Shown: positions 37,459-49,723, counted from the first letter of the stretch. The stretch is DNA of 64,000 bases from Vreelandella profundi (GCF_019722725.1 NZ_CP077941.1:62001-126000), one strand, 5' to 3'. Notes: generated by a model from the letters alone, not told the origin. Made by a program: numbers and translations.

Positions 37459-37621
37459 AAGTTCGGGTTTATATATGCACGTAGTTCAGCATGCGAATGT
37501 ACGCTGAGTCGCTGTGTTGCAATACTTAGCCGCTATCCTTCTAGGGTAGTGGCGGTAGCATAAGCCTCGCTTGCATGCGCCGCTAAATTAACGAGCATCG
37601 CCAACAAATGGGAGTTTCATC

Positions 37622-39745
37622 GTGGCACGCAAGACTCCACTGAATCGTTATCGCAATATCGGTATCGTTGCTCACGTTGACGCGGGTAAAACCACGACAA
37701 CTGAGCGCGTACTGTTCTACACCGGCCTTTCCCACAAAGTGGGTGAAGTGCACGACGGTGCTGCGACGACAGATTGGATGGAGCAGGAGCAGGAGCGTGG
37801 TATCACTATCACCTCTGCTGCTGTTACCACCTTCTGGCAAGGCATGAGCAAGCAGTTTCCTGAGCACCGCATCAATATCATTGATACGCCTGGGCACGTT
37901 GACTTCACCATTGAAGTTGAGCGTTCTTTGCGTGTACTTGATGGTGCGGTGGTTGTGCTGTGTGGCTCTTCCGGCGTTCAGCCGCAGACCGAAACTGTAT
38001 GGCGTCAAGCCAACAAGTATGAAGTTCCGCGCATGGTGTTCGTCAATAAGATGGACCGTACCGGCGCTGACTTCTTCATGGTTGTTGAGCAGCTTAAAGA
38101 GCGTCTAGGTGCTAACGCTGTGCCAATCCAGATTAACTGGGGCACGGAAGAAGACTTTAAAGGCGTTATCGACCTTATCCAGATGAAAGCCATCCTTTGG
38201 GATGAGGCAAGTCTGGGTATGAACTATGAGCTCGTCGATATTCCGGCTGAATTGCAAGAAACGGCTGAGAAGTATCGCGAAGAAATGGTTGAAGCCGCTG
38301 CCGAAGGCTCTGATGAGCTGATGGAGAAGTATCTCGACGGTACTGAACTCAGCATCGAAGAGATCAAGGCTGGTCTGCGCGCGCGTACTCTGCGTAATGA
38401 CATCGTGCTGGTCACCTGTGGTTCTGCCTTTAAGAATAAGGGCGTTCAAGCAGTGTTGGACGGCATTATCGAATACATGCCTTCGCCGACTGAAGTTAAG
38501 GCGATCGAAGGTGAGCTTGACGATAAAGACGGTACTATTGCTACACGTATCGCCGATGACAGCGCACCGTTTGCGGCGCTGGCGTTCAAGATCGCGACCG
38601 ACCCCTTCGTTGGTACGCTGACCTTTATCCGCGTCTATTCGGGTGTTCTGAAATCTGGTGACGGCGTTTATAACTCCGTTAAGCAGAAGAAAGAGCGCGT
38701 TGGCCGTATCGTTCAGATGCACGCTAACTCACGCGAAGAGATCAAAGAGATCCTGGCTGGCGATATCGCTGCCTGTATCGGTCTGAAAGACGTCACTACC
38801 GGTGATACCCTGTGCGACATCGATAACAAAATTGTTCTCGAGCGCATGGAGTTCCCGGATCCGGTTATCTCGGTTGCTGTCGAGCCGAAGACCAAGAGTG
38901 ACCAAGAAAAGATGGGTGTTGCTCTGGGCAAATTGGCCCAGGAAGATCCTTCTTTCCAGGTTAAGACCGACGAAGAAACCGGCCAGACGATCATTTCTGG
39001 TATGGGTGAGCTTCACTTGGACATCATCGTTGACCGTATGCGTCGCGAGTTCAAGGTTGAAGCTAATATCGGTAAGCCTCAAGTAGCCTACCGCGAAACT
39101 ATTCGCGGCAGCGTTGAGCAAGAAGGCAAGTTCGTACGTCAGTCCGGTGGTCGTGGTCAGTATGGTCACGTTTGGCTACGTATCGAGCCGCTGACTAAAG
39201 AAGAAAAGGGTGAAGGCGAAGACGAAATCTTCTTCAAATTCAACTCTGAAGTCGTGGGTGGTACGGTTCCTAAGGAATACATCCCCGCGGTTGAGAAGGG
39301 TGCTTATGAGCAGCTCAAAAACGGCGTCATCGCGGGTTACCCGATGATCGACGTTAAAGTGTCGCTGTTCGATGGCTCTTTTCACGACGTGGACTCTAAC
39401 GAGACTGCGTTCAAGATTGCTTCTTCTATGGCCGTTAAAGAAGGTGCCAGGAAGGCCAAGGCCGTGCTGCTGGAGCCGGTGATGAAGGTCGAAATCGTGA
39501 CCCCCGAAGAGTTTATGGGTGACGTCATGGGCGACCTGAGCCGTCGTCGCGGTCTGGTGCAGGGTATGGATGACTCTTCCGCAGGTAAAGTCATTCGTGC
39601 AACGGTGCCACTGGGTGAGATGTTCGGTTACGCAACCGACCTGCGCTCGCAATCCCAGGGCCGTGCGAGCTACTCTATGGAGTTCTCGAAGTACGAGGAG
39701 GCGCCCTCCAGCGTCGTTGAAGCCGTCATCAATCAAAACGGTTAA
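37622..39745 (+). CDS. fusA: Elongation factor G
   Basis: A 707-residue translocation GTPase. The G domain shows [41 protein letters not shown] and NKMDRTGAD. Domain IV-V segments [12 protein letters not shown] and [12 protein letters not shown] are present. The start codon is GTG, with GGGAG 9 bases upstream. It sits in the canonical str order, 29 bases before tuf. Confidence 0.98.
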   Translation: MARKTPLNRYRNIGIVAHVDAGKTTTTERVLFYTGLSHKVGEVHDGAATTDWMEQEQERGITITSAAVTTFWQGMSKQFPEHRINIIDTPGHVDFTIEVERSLRVLDGAVVVLCGSSGVQPQTETVWRQANKYEVPRMVFVNKMDRTGADFFMVVEQLKERLGANAVPIQINWGTEEDFKGVIDLIQMKAILWDEASLGMNYELVDIPAELQETAEKYREEMVEAAAEGSDELMEKYLDGTELSIEEIKAGLRARTLRNDIVLVTCGSAFKNKGVQAVLDGIIEYMPSPTEVKAIEGELDDKDGTIATRIADDSAPFAALAFKIATDPFVGTLTFIRVYSGVLKSGDGVYNSVKQKKERVGRIVQMHANSREEIKEILAGDIAACIGLKDVTTGDTLCDIDNKIVLERMEFPDPVISVAVEPKTKSDQEKMGVALGKLAQEDPSFQVKTDEETGQTIISGMGELHLDIIVDRMRREFKVEANIGKPQVAYRETIRGSVEQEGKFVRQSGGRGQYGHVWLRIEPLTKEEKGEGEDEIFFKFNSEVVGGTVPKEYIPAVEKGAYEQLKNGVIAGYPMIDVKVSLFDGSFHDVDSNETAFKIASSMAVKEGARKAKAVLLEPVMKVEIVTPEEFMGDVMGDLSRRRGLVQGMDDSSAGKVIRATVPLGEMFGYATDLRSQSQGRASYSMEFSKYEEAPSSVVEAVINQNG

Positions 39746-39774
39746 CCGTTAGCTAACGTAAAGAGGTTATAGCA

Positions 39775-40968
39775 GTGGCTAAGGAAAAATTTGAACGTTC
39801 CAAACCGCACGTCAACGTCGGCACCATTGGTCACGTCGACCACGGTAAAACGACTCTGACAGCGGCCCTAACCCGCGTGTCTGCTGAAGTTTTCGGCGGC
39901 GACTGGAGCGAGTTTTCGTCTATCGATAACGCTCCTGAAGAACGCGAGCGCGGTATCACGATCGCTACGTCACACGTGGAATACCAGTCAGAAATGCGCC
40001 ACTACGCGCACGTTGACTGCCCAGGACACGCTGACTACGTCAAGAACATGATCACCGGTGCTGCGCAGATGGACGGCGCGATCCTGGTATGTTCTGCCGC
40101 TGATGGCCCGATGCCGCAAACGCGCGAGCACATCTTGCTGTCTCGTCAGGTTGGCGTACCGTTCATCGTTGTGTTCCTGAACAAAGCGGACATGGTTGAT
40201 GACGAAGAGCTGCTCGAACTGGTAGAGATGGAAGTTCGTGAGCTCCTCGACCAGTACGACTTCCCGGGCGACGACACGCCGATCATCACTGGTTCTGCGC
40301 TGATGGCGTTGAACGGTGAAGATGAGAACGGCATGGGTACTACCGCCGTTGCTAATCTGATCAAAGCTCTGGATGAGTACATTCCTGAGCCAGAGCGTGC
40401 TATCGACCAGCCGTTCCTGATGCCGATCGAAGACGTGTTCTCTATCTCTGGCCGCGGTACTGTTGTAACCGGTCGTGTAGAGCGCGGTATCGTGAAAGCG
40501 GGCGAAGAAGTTGAAATCGTCGGTATTCGTGACACCACTAAAACGATCGTAACGGGCGTTGAAATGTTCCGCAAACTGCTCGACGAAGGTCGTGCTGGTG
40601 AGAACGTTGGCGCCCTGCTACGTGGTACTAAGCGTGATGACGTTGAGCGTGGTCAAGTACTGGCCAAGCCAGGCAGCATTCATCCGCACACTACCTTCGA
40701 AGCAGAAGTTTACGTTCTGTCCAAAGAAGAAGGTGGTCGTCATACGCCTTTCTTCAAGGGCTACCGTCCTCAGTTCTACTTCCGTACCACCGATGTAACG
40801 GGTACCTGTGAACTGCCGGAAGGTGTTGAAATGGTCATGCCTGGTGACAACGTGCAAATGGTTGTTACCTTGATCGCTCCGATTGCCATGGACGACGGTC
40901 TACGCTTCGCAATTCGCGAAGGTGGTCGTACTGTCGGTGCTGGCGTTGTAGCTAAGATCGTCAAGTAA
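39775..40968 (+). CDS. tuf: Elongation factor Tu
   Basis: A 397-residue GTPase that delivers aminoacyl-tRNA. G motifs are [22 protein letters not shown] and NKADM; domain 2 has [13 protein letters not shown]. The start codon is GTG, with AGAGG upstream. It is the only tuf gene in this window: the second position used in E. coli, between tRNA-Thr and tRNA-Trp, is empty here. A strong terminator follows. Confidence 0.98.
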   Translation: MAKEKFERSKPHVNVGTIGHVDHGKTTLTAALTRVSAEVFGGDWSEFSSIDNAPEERERGITIATSHVEYQSEMRHYAHVDCPGHADYVKNMITGAAQMDGAILVCSAADGPMPQTREHILLSRQVGVPFIVVFLNKADMVDDEELLELVEMEVRELLDQYDFPGDDTPIITGSALMALNGEDENGMGTTAVANLIKALDEYIPEPERAIDQPFLMPIEDVFSISGRGTVVTGRVERGIVKAGEEVEIVGIRDTTKTIVTGVEMFRKLLDEGRAGENVGALLRGTKRDDVERGQVLAKPGSIHPHTTFEAEVYVLSKEEGGRHTPFFKGYRPQFYFRTTDVTGTCELPEGVEMVMPGDNVQMVVTLIAPIAMDDGLRFAIREGGRTVGAGVVAKIVK

Positions 40969-40987
40969 GCTTTTTACTTGAATGATG

Positions 40988-41014
40988 AAGGGGGCTCTGA
41001 TGAGCCCCCTTTTC
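40988..41014 (+). terminator. Terminator of the str operon
   Basis: A 10-base stem AAGGGGGCTC with its complement GAGCCCCCTT around a TGAT loop, followed by TTTTC. It lies 20 bases after tuf and ends 20 bases before the rpsJ promoter. Confidence 0.92.
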
Positions 41015-41034
41015 TGCGCACCATCAGCAAATGT

Positions 41035-41063
41035 TTGACATGGGCTTGTGGCGTGCCTATAAT
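41035..41063 (+). promoter_or_regulatory. Consensus sigma-70 promoter of the S10 operon
   Basis: TTGACA (41035-41040), a 17-base spacer and TATAAT (41058-41063): both boxes and the spacing are exactly consensus. The rpsJ ATG is 64 bases further on. Confidence 0.92.
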
Positions 41064-41127
41064 GCGCATCCTTTGAATGCGTGGGTAGACGGCTCGCGCC
41101 GTCGACATCCATTGGAGTTTAGGGCAA

Positions 41128-41439
41128 ATGCAGAACCAAAAGATTCGCATTCGGTTGAAAGCGTTCGACCATCGCCTGATCGATCAGTCCACAGCGGAGA
41201 TTGTTGAAACCGCTAAGCGTACTGGTGCTCAGGTTCGTGGGCCGATCCCGCTGCCAACCAACCGTGAGCGCTTCACCATTCTGATCTCGCCGCACGTCAA
41301 TAAAGATGCGCGCGATCAGTATGAGATTCGTACTCACAAGCGTGTGCTCGACATCGTTGAGCCGACTGAGAAAACTGTTGATGCACTGATGAAGCTCGAT
41401 CTCGCCGCTGGCGTAGACGTGCAAATCAAGCTCAACTAA
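41128..41439 (+). CDS. rpsJ: 30S ribosomal protein S10 (NusE)
   Basis: A 103-residue head protein that also acts as NusE in antitermination. It begins [19 protein letters not shown] and has the typical [17 protein letters not shown] loop. TTGGAG stands upstream of the ATG. It is the first S10-operon gene, separated from rplC by an unusually long 164-base gap. Confidence 0.98.
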   Translation: MQNQKIRIRLKAFDHRLIDQSTAEIVETAKRTGAQVRGPIPLPTNRERFTILISPHVNKDARDQYEIRTHKRVLDIVEPTEKTVDALMKLDLAAGVDVQIKLN

Positions 41440-41603
41440 TTACACTAGTCACTTTGCGGCCCAGCGCTCATCGCTTGTTTTAGACAAGCTTAGTATGAGC
41501 AGCAGCCGCTCACGCCGTGAGGCGCAATACAATGTGCTAGTGGAATGCTCTGGAAAGGGCAGCCATAGCGGGTGATAGCCCCGTACACTATAGGAGACTG
41601 AGT
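41440..41603 (+). other. Structured rpsJ-rplC spacer
   Basis: A 164-base gap without a reading frame of note. It holds a small hairpin CTTGTTTTAGACAAG, a second one built on CTCAC/GTGAG, and a third possible element near TGATAGCC before the rplC ribosome-binding site (GGAG). It could be a regulatory leader for rplC-rplD; this is inference from length and hairpins. Confidence 0.4.
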
Positions 41604-42242
41604 ATGACTATCGGTTTAGTCGGTAAAAAGGCCGGGATGACCCGTGTCTTTACCGAAGACGGCGCGTCTGTGCCCGTAACCGTTATTGAAGTTGATCCTA
41701 ATCGTGTTACACGCGTTAAATCTGTCGAGTCTGACGGTTACGCAGCGATTCAGGTCACATCTGGTTCTCGTAAAGCCAAGCACCTCACCAAAGCGCAAGC
41801 TGGACAGTTTGCCAAGGCGGGTGTTGAGGCTGGTCGTGCACTGATGGAATTCCGTCTTGCAGAAGGCGAAACGATTCCTGAGGTGGGTGGCGAAATCACC
41901 GTATCCCTCTTCGAAGCTGGTCAAATGGTTGACGTGACTGGCACCTCTAAGGGTAAAGGCTTCCAGGGTGCTGTTAAGCGCTGGAATTTCCGTACCCAAG
42001 ACATGACTCACGGTAACTCTCTGTCGCATCGCGCGCCGGGTTCCATCGGCATGTGTCAGACTCCGGGTCGCGTTTTCAAAGGCAAAAAGATGGCCGGTCA
42101 AATGGGTAACGCCCGTTGCACCGTTCAAAGCCTTGAGATCGTCCGTGTCGACGCCGAGCGTAACTTGCTGCTGATCAAAGGCGCAGTACCGGGTGCTCCC
42201 GGTAGTGACGTTATCGTTCGCAGCGCCGTGAAAGCTGGCTGA
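41604..42242 (+). CDS. rplC: 50S ribosomal protein L3
   Basis: A 212-residue early-assembly protein near the peptidyl-transferase centre. It starts [20 protein letters not shown] and carries the extended loop [17 protein letters not shown] and [27 protein letters not shown], whose glutamine is methylated by PrmB in E. coli. GGAG precedes the ATG. Confidence 0.98.
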   Translation: MTIGLVGKKAGMTRVFTEDGASVPVTVIEVDPNRVTRVKSVESDGYAAIQVTSGSRKAKHLTKAQAGQFAKAGVEAGRALMEFRLAEGETIPEVGGEITVSLFEAGQMVDVTGTSKGKGFQGAVKRWNFRTQDMTHGNSLSHRAPGSIGMCQTPGRVFKGKKMAGQMGNARCTVQSLEIVRVDAERNLLLIKGAVPGAPGSDVIVRSAVKAG

Positions 42243-42258
42243 TAGGGGATAATTACCA

Positions 42259-42864
42259 ATGAATCTGAATCTTGCTGCAGGCACGGGTACCGTTGAAGTA
42301 GCCGACGCCACTTTTGGCAAAGAATTCAACGAAGCGCTCGTTCACCAGGTGGTTACTGCCTATTTGGCTGGTGGTCGTCAGGGAACTCGCGCACAAAAGA
42401 GTCGTTCCGACGTTCGTGGCGGTGGTAAAAAGCCTTGGCGTCAGAAAGGCACCGGTCGTGCACGTGCCGGTACTATCCGCTCTCCGCTATGGCGTAGCGG
42501 CGGCGTAACCTTCGCGGCTCGTCCGCAAGACTACACCCAGAAGGTTAACCGCAAGATGTACCGCGCAGCGATGCGCTCCATCCTGTCTGAACTAGTACGT
42601 CAAGAGCGCCTAGTCGCGATTGAAGAGTTCAGCGTTGATGCGCCTAAGACCAAGCAGGTAGCTGCCAAGCTGAAAGAGCTCAACCTTGAGAAAGTGTTGA
42701 TCGTCACTGAAGAAGTTGACGAGAAGCTCTATTTGGCCGCACGCAACCTTCCCCACGTTGACGTGGTGGATGTCGCGGCAGCTGACCCGGTAAGTCTGGT
42801 AGCCTTTGATAAGGTCCTGATTACCGTCTCCGCCCTGCGTAAATTCGAGGAGAAGCTGGCATGA
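42259..42864 (+). CDS. rplD: 50S ribosomal protein L4
   Basis: A 201-residue exit-tunnel protein. The tunnel loop reads [19 protein letters not shown] and [12 protein letters not shown]. In E. coli L4 also represses the S10 operon by binding its leader; here the rpsJ leader is too short for that element. The stop overlaps rplW by 4 bases (ATGA). Confidence 0.98.
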   Translation: MNLNLAAGTGTVEVADATFGKEFNEALVHQVVTAYLAGGRQGTRAQKSRSDVRGGGKKPWRQKGTGRARAGTIRSPLWRSGGVTFAARPQDYTQKVNRKMYRAAMRSILSELVRQERLVAIEEFSVDAPKTKQVAAKLKELNLEKVLIVTEEVDEKLYLAARNLPHVDVVDVAAADPVSLVAFDKVLITVSALRKFEEKLA

Positions 42865-43157
42865 ACCAGGAACGCGTATTCAAGGTTCTGCTTGGACCGC
42901 ACGTGACCGAAAAGGCCGCGATGGCAGCCGAGCGCAACCAGTACGTTTTCAAGGTGGCACGCGATGCTACCAAGCCCGAGATCAAGAAAGCCGTTGAAAC
43001 ACTTTTCGGCAAGAAGGTCGGCAGTGTTCAAGTGCTGAACATGAAGGGTAAAACGAAGCGTACTGCGAACGGCGTTGGCCTACGTAAGGGTTACCGCAAA
43101 GCGTATGTGACCCTGGCTGCGGGTGAAACGCTCGAAGACTTCTCAGGCGCCGAATAA
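42861..43157 (+). CDS. rplW: 50S ribosomal protein L23
   Basis: A 98-residue protein at the tunnel exit, the docking point for trigger factor and SRP. It shows [21 protein letters not shown] and [26 protein letters not shown]. Its start overlaps the rplD stop. Confidence 0.98.
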   Translation: MNQERVFKVLLGPHVTEKAAMAAERNQYVFKVARDATKPEIKKAVETLFGKKVGSVQVLNMKGKTKRTANGVGLRKGYRKAYVTLAAGETLEDFSGAE

Positions 43158-43174
43158 GGGCAGGAGTACGGATA

Positions 43175-44005
<831 letters not shown>

Positions 44006-44038
44006 TCTAAATTGCCAAGACATTAAGAGGTAACGGCT

Positions 44039-44314
44039 GTGCCACGTTCACTAAAGAAAGGTCCCTTCATTGACCTTCATCTTTTGAAGAAGGTAGAGGC
44101 TGCAGTGGAGAAGAACGATCGCAAACCGATCAAGACTTGGTCGCGTCGTTCAATGATCCTGCCAAACATGGTAGGCCTCACTATCGCTGTCCATAATGGT
44201 CGTCAACACATCCCGGTGCACGTATCCGAGGAAATGGTTGGCCACAAATTGGGCGAATTCGCTGCTACTCGCACTTATCGCGGGCATGCTGCGGATAAAA
44301 AAGCCAAACGGTAA
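44039..44314 (+). CDS. rpsS: 30S ribosomal protein S19
   Basis: A 91-residue head protein ([40 protein letters not shown]). The start is GTG, with AGAGG upstream. It lies between rplB and rplV in the usual order. Confidence 0.97.
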   Translation: MPRSLKKGPFIDLHLLKKVEAAVEKNDRKPIKTWSRRSMILPNMVGLTIAVHNGRQHIPVHVSEEMVGHKLGEFAATRTYRGHAADKKAKR

Positions 44315-44332
44315 GCCAGAGAGGATTGAGAG

Positions 44333-44665
44333 ATGGAAGTCACAGCTAAGCTGCTTGGCGCTCGTTTATCCGCCCAGAAGGCCCGTTTGGTGGCTGACCA
44401 GGTGCGCGGTAAACCTGTCGCCGAGGCACTCGACCTGCTGACCTTCTCACCAAAGAAGGCTGCTAAGCTGGTTAAGAAGGTGCTGCAATCCGCCATTGCA
44501 AACGCGGAAGAAAATAACGGCATGGATATTGACGAGCTGCGTGTCTCGACCATCTGCGTCGATGAGGGCATGACACTCAAGCGTATCAAGCCGCGTGCCA
44601 AAGGGCGTGCGGATCGTATCTTGAAGCGCACGTGCCACATCACCGTCAAGGTAGCCGAGAAGTAG
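44333..44665 (+). CDS. rplV: 50S ribosomal protein L22
   Basis: A 110-residue tunnel-wall protein. The beta-hairpin tip region [20 protein letters not shown] is present intact, the site where macrolide-resistance deletions occur in other bacteria. AGAGG precedes the ATG; rpsC follows after 10 bases. Confidence 0.98.
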   Translation: MEVTAKLLGARLSAQKARLVADQVRGKPVAEALDLLTFSPKKAAKLVKKVLQSAIANAEENNGMDIDELRVSTICVDEGMTLKRIKPRAKGRADRILKRTCHITVKVAEK

Positions 44666-44675
44666 GAGTCGACCG

Positions 44676-45374
44676 ATGGGTCAGAAAGTCAATCCAACAG
44701 GCATTCGACTGGGCATCGTCAAAGACCATGCTTCTGTCTGGTATGCTGAGCGCGGCGCTTACGCCGATAAGCTCAATAACGATCTCGAAGTGCGTAGCTT
44801 CTTGGAAGAGCGTCTTAAAAGCGCTTCCGTGAGCCGCATCCACATCGAGCGTCCGGCTAACAATGCCCGCATCACCATTCACACCGCCCGTCCGGGTATT
44901 GTGATTGGTAAGAAAGGTGAAGATGTCGACCGTCTGCGTCGCGATCTCACCACGATGATGGGTGTTCCCGTGCATGTGAACATCGAAGAAGTTCGCAAGC
45001 CGGAGCTGGATGCCAAGCTAGTCGCTGCTAACGTAGCGGGTCAGCTTGAGCGTCGCGTGATGTTCCGTCGTGCTATGAAGCGCGCGGTACAAAACGCAAT
45101 GCGTCTTGGCGCTGGTGGCATCAAGATTCAGCTGTCAGGTCGTCTTGGTGGCGCTGAAATCGCACGTACCGAATGGTACCGCGAAGGTCGCGTTCCGTTG
45201 CACACGTTGCGTGCGGATATCGACTACGCCACTTACGAAGCTCACACCACCTATGGCGTTATCGGCGTCAAAGTGTGGATCTTCAAGGGTGAAATCCTCG
45301 GCGGTATCGAGGAAGTACGTGCCAAGGCCAAACAGCCTGCCGGCAACGCGCCCAAGAAGAAAGGTTCCAGGTAA
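44676..45374 (+). CDS. rpsC: 30S ribosomal protein S3
   Basis: A 232-residue protein of the mRNA entry site. It begins [19 protein letters not shown]; the KH domain GxxG reads [31 protein letters not shown] is the helicase-active region. The ATG is preceded by AGGAG. Confidence 0.98.
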   Translation: MGQKVNPTGIRLGIVKDHASVWYAERGAYADKLNNDLEVRSFLEERLKSASVSRIHIERPANNARITIHTARPGIVIGKKGEDVDRLRRDLTTMMGVPVHVNIEEVRKPELDAKLVAANVAGQLERRVMFRRAMKRAVQNAMRLGAGGIKIQLSGRLGGAEIARTEWYREGRVPLHTLRADIDYATYEAHTTYGVIGVKVWIFKGEILGGIEEVRAKAKQPAGNAPKKKGSR

Positions 45375-45389
45375 GGGGAGAGCGAGTCG

Positions 45390-45803
45390 ATGTTACAGCC
45401 CAAGCGTATGAAATTCCGCAAGATGATGAAAGGCCGCAACCGTGGCCTGGCGCATCGCGGAAGCAAGATCAGCTTCGGGGAATACGGCCTTAAAGCTACC
45501 GGTCGCGGCCGCATCACTGCGCGTCAGATCGAAGCAGGCCGTCGTGCGATCACACGTCACGTTAAGCGTGGCGGTAAAATCTGGATCCGCGTCTTCCCTG
45601 ATAAGCCGATCTCTAAGAAGCCGCTCGAAGTTCGTATGGGTAAAGGTAAAGGTTCTGTTGAGTACTGGGTTGCCCAGATCCAACCGGGTCGGGTCCTTTA
45701 TGAAATAGAAGGCGTGTCGGAAGAGCTCGCTCGTGAAGCGTTTGATCTTGCCGCACAGAAAATGCCCTTATCCACCACCTTTGCGAAACGGACGGTGATG
45801 TGA
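45390..45803 (+). CDS. rplP: 50S ribosomal protein L16
   Basis: A 137-residue protein near the A site. It has [19 protein letters not shown] and the arginine that YcfD hydroxylates in E. coli lies within the conserved [12 protein letters not shown] region. The stop and the rpmC start share bases (TGATG). Confidence 0.97.
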   Translation: MLQPKRMKFRKMMKGRNRGLAHRGSKISFGEYGLKATGRGRITARQIEAGRRAITRHVKRGGKIWIRVFPDKPISKKPLEVRMGKGKGSVEYWVAQIQPGRVLYEIEGVSEELAREAFDLAAQKMPLSTTFAKRTVM

Positions 45804-45994
45804 TGAAAGCCCAGGAAATTCGTGAAAAGTCCGCAGGAGAGCTCCAGGAGCAACTCCTCGAACTCCTCCGCGAGCAGTTTAACCTGCGCATGCAGAAGGC
45901 CACTGGCCAACTGAGCCAGACTCATCTGCTCAAGCAGGTCCGTCGGGATATTGCCCGCGTTAAGACTATGCTCAACGAGAAGGCAGGTGATTGA
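45803..45994 (+). CDS. rpmC: 50S ribosomal protein L29
   Basis: A 63-residue two-helix protein at the tunnel exit ([39 protein letters not shown]). ATG 45803 overlaps the rplP stop by one base; a GTG three bases earlier is in frame but less likely. Confidence 0.97.
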   Translation: MKAQEIREKSAGELQEQLLELLREQFNLRMQKATGQLSQTHLLKQVRRDIARVKTMLNEKAGD

Positions 45995-45995
45995 G

Positions 45996-46256
45996 ATGGC
46001 CGAAGAGAAAACAACGCGTACGCTCACCGGTAAAGTGGTGAGCGATAAGATGGACAAGTCCATCGTCGTTATGATCGAGCGGCGCGAGCGTCACCCGATC
46101 TACGGAAAATACGTTAAGCGCTCCACCAAGCTGCACGCCCATGATGAGGCGAACCAGGCAAAGGCAGGCGATACGGTTTCCATTCAGGAGTGCCGTCCGC
46201 TTTCCAAGAAGAAAGCCTGGACGCTCGTCGAGGTGGTTGAACACGCCAAGGGTTAA
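45996..46256 (+). CDS. rpsQ: 30S ribosomal protein S17
   Basis: An 86-residue OB-fold protein ([39 protein letters not shown]). It starts one base after the rpmC stop and is the last gene of the S10 group; the spc genes follow after 49 bases with no obvious terminator. Confidence 0.97.
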   Translation: MAEEKTTRTLTGKVVSDKMDKSIVVMIERRERHPIYGKYVKRSTKLHAHDEANQAKAGDTVSIQECRPLSKKKAWTLVEVVEHAKG

Positions 46257-46305
46257 TCCCGAGGCTGTCCAATCAGTGTAGTCAGATTAGGTTTGGAGAA
46301 AACCG

Positions 46306-46677
46306 ATGATTCAGACTCAGACAATGCTGGACGTCGCCGACAACAGCGGAGCGCGCCGGGTGCAATGCATCAAGGTGTTAGGCGGTTCACACCGTCGCTA
46401 CGCTCGTATAGGTGATGTCATCAAGGTCACGGTTAAGGAAGCGATTCCGCGTGGCAAGGTCAAAAAAGGCCAGGTGCTAAAAGCGGTCGTGGTCCGGACC
46501 CGTAGTGGCGTCCGTCGTCCCGACGGTTCGCTCATCCGTTTCGATGGAAATGCGGCAGTTTTGTTGAATAACACCAACGAACAGCCAATCGGTACCCGTA
46601 TTTTTGGGCCGGTGACTCGTGAACTTCGTAATGAAAAGTTCATGAAGATCATTTCCTTAGCGCCTGAAGTGCTGTAA
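46306..46677 (+). CDS. rplN: 50S ribosomal protein L14
   Basis: A 123-residue protein at the subunit interface ([48 protein letters not shown] core is readable as [10 protein letters not shown]). It opens the spc group, preceded by TTTGGAG. Confidence 0.98.
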   Translation: MIQTQTMLDVADNSGARRVQCIKVLGGSHRRYARIGDVIKVTVKEAIPRGKVKKGQVLKAVVVRTRSGVRRPDGSLIRFDGNAAVLLNNTNEQPIGTRIFGPVTRELRNEKFMKIISLAPEVL

Positions 46678-46691
46678 GGAGCGAGGCGGAT

Positions 46692-47006
46692 ATGCAAAAG
46701 ATCAAACGTGACGATGAAGTCATCGTCATCGCCGGGAAGGACAAAGGCAAACGTGGCACTGTTAAGCGGGTATTAGAAAGCCGCTTCTTGGTGTCCGGTG
46801 TGAACATGATTAAACGTCACACCAAGCCAAATCCCATGGCGGGTAATCAGGGCGGTATCGTCGAGCGTGAGGCTCCGATTCACGCGTCCAACGTAGCCAT
46901 CTTCAATTCGGAGACCGGTAAGGCGGATCGCGTCGGCTTCCAGGTGAAGGAAGACGGTACCAAGGTACGTATCTACAAGTCGACGCAGACGCAGATCGAC
47001 GCCTAA
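46692..47006 (+). CDS. rplX: 50S ribosomal protein L24
   Basis: A 104-residue assembly initiator with a KOW motif ([21 protein letters not shown]) and [19 protein letters not shown] stands upstream, directly after the rplN stop. Confidence 0.98.
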   Translation: MQKIKRDDEVIVIAGKDKGKRGTVKRVLESRFLVSGVNMIKRHTKPNPMAGNQGGIVEREAPIHASNVAIFNSETGKADRVGFQVKEDGTKVRIYKSTQTQIDA

Positions 47007-47024
47007 CGCGAGTCGGGTAGCAAA

Positions 47025-47564
47025 ATGGCGAACTTGAAAGAACGTTATCAAAACGAGGTAGCAGCTCAACTCAAAGAAGAGTTTAGCTATGCCAACGTTA
47101 TGCAGGTACCCCGGATCACGAAAGTGACTCTGAATATGGGTGTCGGCGAAGCAGTCAACGATAAAAAGTTGATTGACAATGCCATCGGCGACCTAGAGAA
47201 ACTCTCTGGTCAAAAACCGTTGGTGACCAAGGCACGTAAGTCCATCGCGGGCTTTAAGGTGCGCGAAGGTTGGCCAATCGGCATCAAGGTAACACTGCGC
47301 GCTGAGCGTATGTGGGACTTCTTGGACCGTTTGGTTTACATCGCGATTCCCCGCGTGCGTGACTTCCGTGGTCTCAACCCGAAGTCCTTCGACGGTCGCG
47401 GCAACTATTCTATGGGTGTGCGTGAGCAGATCATCTTCCCGGAGATCGAGTATGATAAAATCGATCGCATCCGTGGGTTGGACGTCACTATCACTACTAC
47501 CGCCAAAACCGATGAGGAAGGTCGCGCGCTGCTAGCGGCGCTGAACTTCCCCTTCAAGAAATAA
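47025..47564 (+). CDS. rplE: 50S ribosomal protein L5
   Basis: A 179-residue 5S rRNA-binding protein ([40 protein letters not shown]). In E. coli S8 represses spc translation near this start; the site cannot be confirmed by eye here. Confidence 0.98.
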   Translation: MANLKERYQNEVAAQLKEEFSYANVMQVPRITKVTLNMGVGEAVNDKKLIDNAIGDLEKLSGQKPLVTKARKSIAGFKVREGWPIGIKVTLRAERMWDFLDRLVYIAIPRVRDFRGLNPKSFDGRGNYSMGVREQIIFPEIEYDKIDRIRGLDVTITTTAKTDEEGRALLAALNFPFKK

Positions 47565-47574
47565 GGGTGGGATC

Positions 47575-47880
47575 ATGGCTAAGAAAAGTATGATAGAGCG
47601 TGAGCTCAAACGTACGCAATTGGTGGCGAAGTATGCCACCAAGCGTGCCGAGCTCAAGAAGATCATCTCAGGCGTTGATTCGTCTGAGGAAGACCGCTTC
47701 GAGGCGACGCTGAAGCTGCAGCAACTGCCGCGCGACTCAAGCCCGGTGCGTCAGCGTAACCGCTGCCGCATCACTGGTCGCCCGCACGGTTTTTACAACA
47801 AGTTCGGCCTCGGCCGTAACAAGCTGCGTGAAGCCGCCATGCGTGGCGACGTCCCTGGACTCAAAAAGTCCAGTTGGTAA
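47575..47880 (+). CDS. rpsN: 30S ribosomal protein S14 (zinc-free form)
   Basis: A 101-residue S14. The C-terminal [26 protein letters not shown] region lacks the CxxC pairs of the zinc-ribbon paralogue, so this is the long C-minus form. It lies 10 bases after rplE. Confidence 0.97.
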   Translation: MAKKSMIERELKRTQLVAKYATKRAELKKIISGVDSSEEDRFEATLKLQQLPRDSSPVRQRNRCRITGRPHGFYNKFGLGRNKLREAAMRGDVPGLKKSSW

Positions 47881-47912
47881 CGCCACGTAGAATCATCAGG
47901 AGCGCACATTAA

Positions 47913-48305
47913 ATGAGCATGCAAGATACTCTAGCGGATATGATAACTCGTCTCCGCAATGCGCAGATGGCCACCAAGGAGACGGCTACCATGCCGTCCT
48001 CCAAGTTGAAAGTGCAAGTGGCCCGAGTGCTAAAGGAAGAAGGCTACATTGCCGACTTTACGGTTGCAGAGGGTGTTAAGCCTGAACTGACCGTGACTCT
48101 CAAATACTTTGAGGGTAAGCCGGTTATTGAGCATATTCAGCGGGTTTCCAAGCCGTCCCTGCGCCGCTATATGGGCAAGGACAACCTGCCTAAGGTCGCC
48201 GATGGTCTTGGTATTGCGATTGTCACTACGTCAAGTGGTGTCATGACCGATCGTGCCGCGCGCCAAGCCGGTGTGGGTGGCGAAGTCATCTGCACCGTAT
48301 TCTAG
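47913..48305 (+). CDS. rpsH: 30S ribosomal protein S8
   Basis: A 130-residue 16S-binding protein and the usual translational repressor of the spc operon ([45 protein letters not shown]). AGGAG stands upstream. Confidence 0.98.
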   Translation: MSMQDTLADMITRLRNAQMATKETATMPSSKLKVQVARVLKEEGYIADFTVAEGVKPELTVTLKYFEGKPVIEHIQRVSKPSLRRYMGKDNLPKVADGLGIAIVTTSSGVMTDRAARQAGVGGEVICTVF

Positions 48306-48314
48306 GAGGCTGGA

Positions 48315-48845
48315 ATGTCCCGCATAGCGAAATATCCGGTTAAAGTGCCTGCTGGCGTTGATGTTAAAATCAATGCTGACCAGCTGACCGCCAAAGGCGG
48401 CCAGGGCACGCTATCTTTGACCATCCACTCAGATGTAGTGGTCGGTCAAGAAGATGGCCAGCTGACCTTCGCCCCGAGCGAATCTGCCAAGAGCTGGGCA
48501 ATGGCCGGTACTACCCGCGCCTTAGTTCAGAACCTGGTAACGGGCGTATCCGAGGGTTTCACAAAATCCCTCGAAATTGTTGGCGTCGGTTATCGTGCCC
48601 AAGTTAAGGGCCAGACGCTCAATCTTTCACTGGGCTTCTCGCACCCGGTCGACTACGAACTGCCTGAAGGTGTCTCAGCGGAAACGCCGAAAAACACCGT
48701 GATCGTGCTGAAAAGCGCGAACAAGCAGCAGCTCGGTCAGTGCGCCGCGGAAATCCGCGCTTTCCGTCCGCCTGAGCCGTATAAAGGCAAGGGTGTACGG
48801 TACGCCGACGAGCAGGTGCGTCGCAAAGAAGCCAAGAAGAAGTAA
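48315..48845 (+). CDS. rplF: 50S ribosomal protein L6
   Basis: A 176-residue protein at the base of the factor-binding site ([59 protein letters not shown]). It starts 9 bases after rpsH. Confidence 0.98.
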   Translation: MSRIAKYPVKVPAGVDVKINADQLTAKGGQGTLSLTIHSDVVVGQEDGQLTFAPSESAKSWAMAGTTRALVQNLVTGVSEGFTKSLEIVGVGYRAQVKGQTLNLSLGFSHPVDYELPEGVSAETPKNTVIVLKSANKQQLGQCAAEIRAFRPPEPYKGKGVRYADEQVRRKEAKKK

Positions 48846-48854
48846 GGCAGGGTT

Positions 48855-49205
48855 ATGAACGCGAAGAAAGAATCTCGTCTCCGTCGTGCCCGCCGCGCTC
48901 GCGCAAAGATCCGCGAGCTGGGCGTGTATCGCCTGTGCGTCAACCGTACCCCGCGTCACATCTATGCGCAGATTATCTCGCCGGATGGTGGCAAAGTGCT
49001 AGCCAGTGCTTCTACGCTGGACAAAGCGCTGCGCGAGGGTGCGACCGGTAACTCAGATGCTGCCTCTAAAGTAGGTGCACTGATTGCCGAACGCGCTAAA
49101 GAAGCAGGCATCACCCAGGTGGCCTTCGACCGTGCTGGCTTTAAGTATCACGGCCGCGTCAAGGCTCTGGCCGACGCCGCACGTGAAGGCGGCCTGGAAT
49201 TCTAA
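48855..49205 (+). CDS. rplR: 50S ribosomal protein L18
   Basis: A 116-residue 5S rRNA-binding protein with an Arg-rich N-terminus ([14 protein letters not shown]) and the C-terminal [26 protein letters not shown]. It starts 9 bases after rplF. Confidence 0.98.
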   Translation: MNAKKESRLRRARRARAKIRELGVYRLCVNRTPRHIYAQIISPDGGKVLASASTLDKALREGATGNSDAASKVGALIAERAKEAGITQVAFDRAGFKYHGRVKALADAAREGGLEF

Positions 49206-49216
49206 AGGGTTTTACG

Positions 49217-49717
49217 ATGGCGAAGAACGAACAGCAAAGCGGTGATCTGCAAGAGAAGTTGGTGCAGGTCAACCGCGTCGCCAAGGTGGTCAAAGGTGGT
49301 CGTATTTTCGGCTTCACCGCACTGACCGTCGTTGGTGATGGTAAAGGTCGTGTCGGTTTCGGTCGTGGCAAGGCGCGTGAAGTGCCTGTCGCAATCCAGA
49401 AAGCGATGGATCAAGCTCGTCGCAACATGGTCAAGGTGAACCTTGCTGGCCACACGCTGCAGTACCCGATTAAAGCCCGTCACGGTGCTTCTAAGGTGTA
49501 CATGCAGCCGGCTTCCGAAGGTACCGGTATCATTGCCGGTGGCGCCATGCGCTCTGTATTAGAGCTCGCCGGTGTCCACGATGTACTGGCCAAGTGCTAC
49601 GGTTCCACCAACCCGGTTAACGTGGTTCGAGCGACTGTTAAAGGTCTCTCTTCCATGCAAGCACCGGAAGACATTGCCGCTAAGCGCGGTCTGTCTGTCG
49701 ACGCGATCACGGGGTAA
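49217..49717 (+). CDS. rpsE: 30S ribosomal protein S5
   Basis: A 166-residue protein of the mRNA entry tunnel and accuracy centre ([40 protein letters not shown]). The spectinomycin loop VKGGRIF looks wild type. Confidence 0.98.
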   Translation: MAKNEQQSGDLQEKLVQVNRVAKVVKGGRIFGFTALTVVGDGKGRVGFGRGKAREVPVAIQKAMDQARRNMVKVNLAGHTLQYPIKARHGASKVYMQPASEGTGIIAGGAMRSVLELAGVHDVLAKCYGSTNPVNVVRATVKGLSSMQAPEDIAAKRGLSVDAITG

Positions 49718-49723
49718 GACACC

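Noticed and set aside
37238..37507. Frame encoding repeated FLNSA-like pentapeptides after rpsG
   Set aside because: The peptide repeat is only the translation of the 15-base DNA repeat, starts inside rpsG in another frame and has no ribosome-binding site.
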